Below, piece by piece: positions 61,405-64,000 of a stretch of DNA of 64,000 nt. The translations under genes were made by a program, and so were the position numbers. This stretch comes from Cephalopachus bancanus (lineage: Eukaryota > Chordata > Mammalia > Primates > Tarsiidae): contig JAPVLO010000073.1 of NCBI GenBank assembly GCA_027257055.1, positions 1,736,001-1,800,000 on the forward strand. The letters are read 5' to 3'. The notes beneath the pieces were generated by a model, which worked only from the letters and a program-made list of their open reading frames with translations, was not told the origin of the DNA and ran no database searches. Every line of letters begins with the position of its first letter. Positions within the stretch are counted from its first letter, which is position 1.

Positions 61405-61693
61405 AGCCGGGCTCGGTGGCTCAGCCTGTAATCCCGCGCCTTTGGGAGGCTGAGGTGAGTGGATTGCCTGAGCCCGCGGGTTCCAGACCCGCCTGGGCAG
61501 CAAGACCTCATCTCTACAATAAATCAAAAAATCAGCTGGGCGTGGTAGCGCATGCCTGTAATTCTGGCTACTTGGAAGGCTGAGGCGGAAGGATCGCCGG
61601 AGCCCAGCAGGTCGAGGCTGCGGTGGCCGGGAGCAGCCACTGCACTCCAGTCTGGGTGACAGAGTGAGACTCCAACTCAAAAAAAAAAAAAAA
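61405..61693 (+). mobile_element. Lemur-type Alu with 10-bp duplication
   Basis: Full-length young Alu with A tail. AAAAAGAGTA is repeated at 61395-61404 and 61694-61703. A short deletion sits in the left arm ('cctgggcagcaagacc'). Confidence 0.93.
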
Positions 61694-61739
61694 AAAAAGA
61701 GTATACGTGCGTTCCATAAACTAGGGGCAGGAGGTGACT

Positions 61740-62390
61740 ATTTTAAGATTACTGGCTTCTCATCAAATTCAGGATATAATCTAAAATCCTTAGCATGGCT
61801 ATAGCTCCTCGTGATGAGGCCGTCTACCCACCAACCTCATTTCTAGCCATTTCACACACACACACCATGCATATGCCATTGAATGGCTTTCTGTTCCTTA
61901 AGTAGGCTACAGTCACTCATGTTTCTATCTCCAAGCGCCCCTTGGAAATTATCAGCTCAGTATGAGGTATGTTACTTCTAAGGACACCAAGGTAAAACTG
62001 TCAGGAAGATGGTTTGTACATCTGGAGGCAAGCAGACAAGTACAGATGGTATTTGAGCAATTTAGGCAAAGTGTGAGGGGATAAATTAAGTTTTGGCAGC
62101 AAAGTTAGAGGAAAAAGGAGATGGTAGTGATTCTTAAGGTGTTTGTATAAAGTGCTCTCCCTTCTTGGTCCATCTGCCAGCTCCTCAACTCCCAGGAATC
62201 CTTACCTGCCCCCAACTCCTGACCTTATATCCTCTGTCTACAGATTAAGTACTCCTGATCTGATCTACCAGACCCCTTGTCACAATCTACCCCATGAGTC
62301 TGGGAAGAATGTGAGAGCAGGATCTCTGTCTTATCATTGGATTCTTGGTCAGTGACTGACCTGGGTGCTCAATACATACTTCATGACTGA
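61740..62390 (+). repeat. L2 3' end, split by a 209-bp insertion
   Basis: 'attactggcttctcatcaa', 'aaaatccttagcatggctat' and 'ccaacctcatttctagccat' lead up to 61943. After 62152 it resumes 'tgctctcccttcttggtcca' to 'gggtgctcaatacatacttc'. Confidence 0.7.
61944..62152 (-). repeat. Inverted, order-swapped copy of segments A and B
   Basis: 61944-62020 is the reverse complement of 60494-60570 (two mismatches) and 62021-62152 that of 60746-60877 (no mismatch). On the minus strand the order is B then A, whereas the source order is A then B. The join is seamless and the block interrupts an L2. Confidence 0.92.
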
Positions 62391-62984
62391 AATGCTTTTT
62401 AAAAGTTTTTACAACATCTATTCCTTTGGGGTACCTATTATATGTGTACAGTCACAGGTCTGCATGAGGCCTTGACTGTGTTCCTCTATCATTATCTACA
62501 CCTTGGAAAAGGTAAAAGTAGGACCTGTGAGTTTTGAGTCAATTTACAGAGGAATTTTCTTACACTTAGAGCTATTTAAACATGGGACAGATGGACTAGA
62601 GATGTCTCTGTCACTGGAACTATTTCTATAGAGAGAGGCCTGTTGCAGGACAGGGATACTAAAGAAAGGACCAAGAGCTTTTCAAATTCTGCAGTTCCGG
62701 GGGGAACAACTCCCAGCTCCCAAGCATAACTTTTAAGACCTTCTCAGCTCAGTGCCAGATTCCTCCTGCCTCTCCTGTCTTCTACAGGATTAAATTCTAT
62801 CCTTGTCAGACCAGACTGTTACATACCATTCCCAGAATCCTTTCTACAGTTACTGGCCACTATGTTTTTGCTGAAACTGTTTTTACCACCTGGAATACCT
62901 TTTCCCCTCATTTACAAGGCAGGCTGTCAAAATCACCCCACCCTCCAAAGCCCAGATCAAATGCCACCTCCTAAAGTCACAGCA

Positions 62985-63185
62985 TCATAGAAAGTGAGAG
63001 CCAGAAGAGCCCGTGGAGATCATCCAAACACCCTCCTCACTTTACAGATGAGCTCCCTCCCATCCCCACCCCACCAAAAAACAGCGAAGGCTGCAAATTC
63101 AAGTGATTCAGCCAAGGTTAGTGCTGGGACTATGATTCAAACCCAGTCATCAGCCCTGAGTCCAAATTTCAACACATTAGAACCC
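62985..63185 (-). repeat. Old SINE-like repeat (MIR/MIR3-type)
   Basis: 'gtggagatcatccaaacacc', 'cctcactttacagatgagct' and 'gattcagccaaggttagtgc' match a common old mammalian repeat; family assignment uncertain. Confidence 0.45.
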
Positions 63186-63324
63186 GTCTCTGGGCTGCCA
63201 AGTGCAGAATTAAACCATTTTGCTTATGTTCTGATACAATACTTACATTTTGGCTTTGTATTGTGTTTACGTGAATTTAAGAAGACAGCTATATTACAGA
63301 GGCAAGATGTTTGGAGTTATTCAT

Positions 63325-63420
63325 GAGGTGAAATCCACCCTCTGCCACTTTTTACCTGTGTGACTTTGTATAAATTACTTAACCTCTCTGGGCTTTGGTT
63401 TTCACATTTCCTGGTTCTCA
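63325..63420 (+). repeat. MIR fragment
   Basis: 'tgccactttttacctgtgtg' and 'aaattacttaacctctctgg' are the central MIR landmarks. Confidence 0.65.
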
Positions 63421-63589
63421 GCTCACTTGGCATCTTCTCGGACCCTCTCTGCCTCCCTACCCAATGTCTCCACCCACTCCACTCATGTCACCATTTCCCA
63501 TCGCTTCTGTAACATTATGAAATCATCTTATTTAAGTGGCTGAATATTAGATAATTTAAAAAGAAAAATGACAAAGAATTAAATACAGA

Positions 63590-63976
63590 GTGAGAGATGG
63601 GGGTCTAGTTTTATCCTTCTGCATATGAATATCCAGTTTTCCTAGCACCATTTATTGAAGAGATTGTCCATTCCTCAATGAGTACTCTTGGTATCTTTGT
63701 CAAATATCAGTTGGCTGTAAATATGTGAATTAATTTCTAAGTTATCTATTCTGTTCCATTGGTCTATATGTATGTTTTTGTTACTATAGCTTTGTAGTAT
63801 ATTTTGAAGTCTAGTAGTGTGAAGCCTCCAACTTTGTTCTTTTTGCTCAGGACTGCTTTGGTTATTTGGGTTTTTTTGTGGTTCCATACAAATTTTAGGT
63901 TTTTAAAAATATATATCTGTGAAGAATGTCATTAGTGTTTTCATAGGGATTGCATTGAATCTGTACATTGCTTTCA
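63590..63976 (-). mobile_element. L1 ORF2 fragment, inverted 5' part of a twin-primed insertion
   Basis: Minus-strand ORF2: 'gtctagttttatccttctgc', 'agcaccatttattgaagaga', 'tctattctgttccattggtc', 'actttgttctttttgctcag' and 'gggattgcattgaatctgta'. At about 63976 it flips to plus-strand L1. Confidence 0.88.
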
Positions 63977-64000
63977 AAGATCTAAATGTAAGACCTGAAA
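63977..64000 (+). mobile_element. L1 ORF2, start of the non-inverted 3' part
   Basis: 'aatgtaagacctgaaa' is plus-strand ORF2 lying some tens of bases downstream, in L1 order, of the left end of the inverted part. It continues beyond the window. Confidence 0.75.

Larger units (their letters stand above)
57512..64000 (-). other. ST7 intron, 3' part (continues beyond window)
   Basis: No upstream ST7 exon was found. Alus, an L2, MIR-like pieces, a templated insertion, a CpG-bearing unexplained segment and an inverted L1 are listed separately. 61010-61400 resembles an old HAL1/L1 3' end. About 58140-58930 has scraps of the unnamed old repeat. 62400-62750 shows nothing. Confidence 0.65.

Overview
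The window is nuclear DNA of a primate. It carries the 3' part of one protein-coding gene, ST7 (suppression of tumorigenicity 7), on the minus strand, spread over about 57 kb of intron. Seven coding exons can be read (57397-57511, 40721-40793, 39181-39283, 21061-21211, 10712-10804, 7898-8037 and 313-408). All visible splice sites are GT/AG and all phases agree. Joined, they encode the last 256 residues and the stop. The 5' half of the gene lies beyond base 64000. The 3' UTR and two poly(A) signals lie in the first 312 bases. I see no second protein-coding gene; the other open frames fall in introns, repeats or opposite to exons.

Organism: many Alu elements show it is a primate. The youngest Alus share features unlike human Alu: GGCTCAGCCTG without the usual CG, CCCGCGCTTTGGGAGG, a GCGGGTTCGAGACCCGC block over the B box, CTACAATAAATCAAAA, and a CCAACTCAAAA end. 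The younger L1 3' ends (tatacctaacccttaac...tgtaccccacaat) are also not human-like. Together these suggest a strepsirrhine, probably a lemur; this is inference from memory of the families. In human the ST7 locus lies between CAPZA2/MET and WNT2/CFTR, so WNT2 would be expected to the left of base 1.

Layout (gene reads right to left): 1-408 terminal exon and UTR; 409-10711 two introns with old repeats; 10805-21060 intron with a (CA)n tract and two Alus; 21212-39180 a repeat-dense intron with an inverted L1 pair, minisatellite, several Alus, L1 and an Alu/L1 chimera; 39181-40793 two close exons; 40794-57396 an intron with hAT, Tigger, L1 and a triple Alu cluster; 57512-64000 part of the next intron upstream.

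The most unusual structures are not genes. (1) At 61944-62152 there is a 209-bp insert made of two segments copied in inverted orientation, in swapped order, from about 1.2-1.5 kb away at about 99% identity. (2) At 37412-37780 an Alu is fused to an L1 3' end within one target-site duplication. (3) At 22621-23086 there is a 180-bp-arm palindrome of two L1 3' ends. No new enzymatic or defence system is present.
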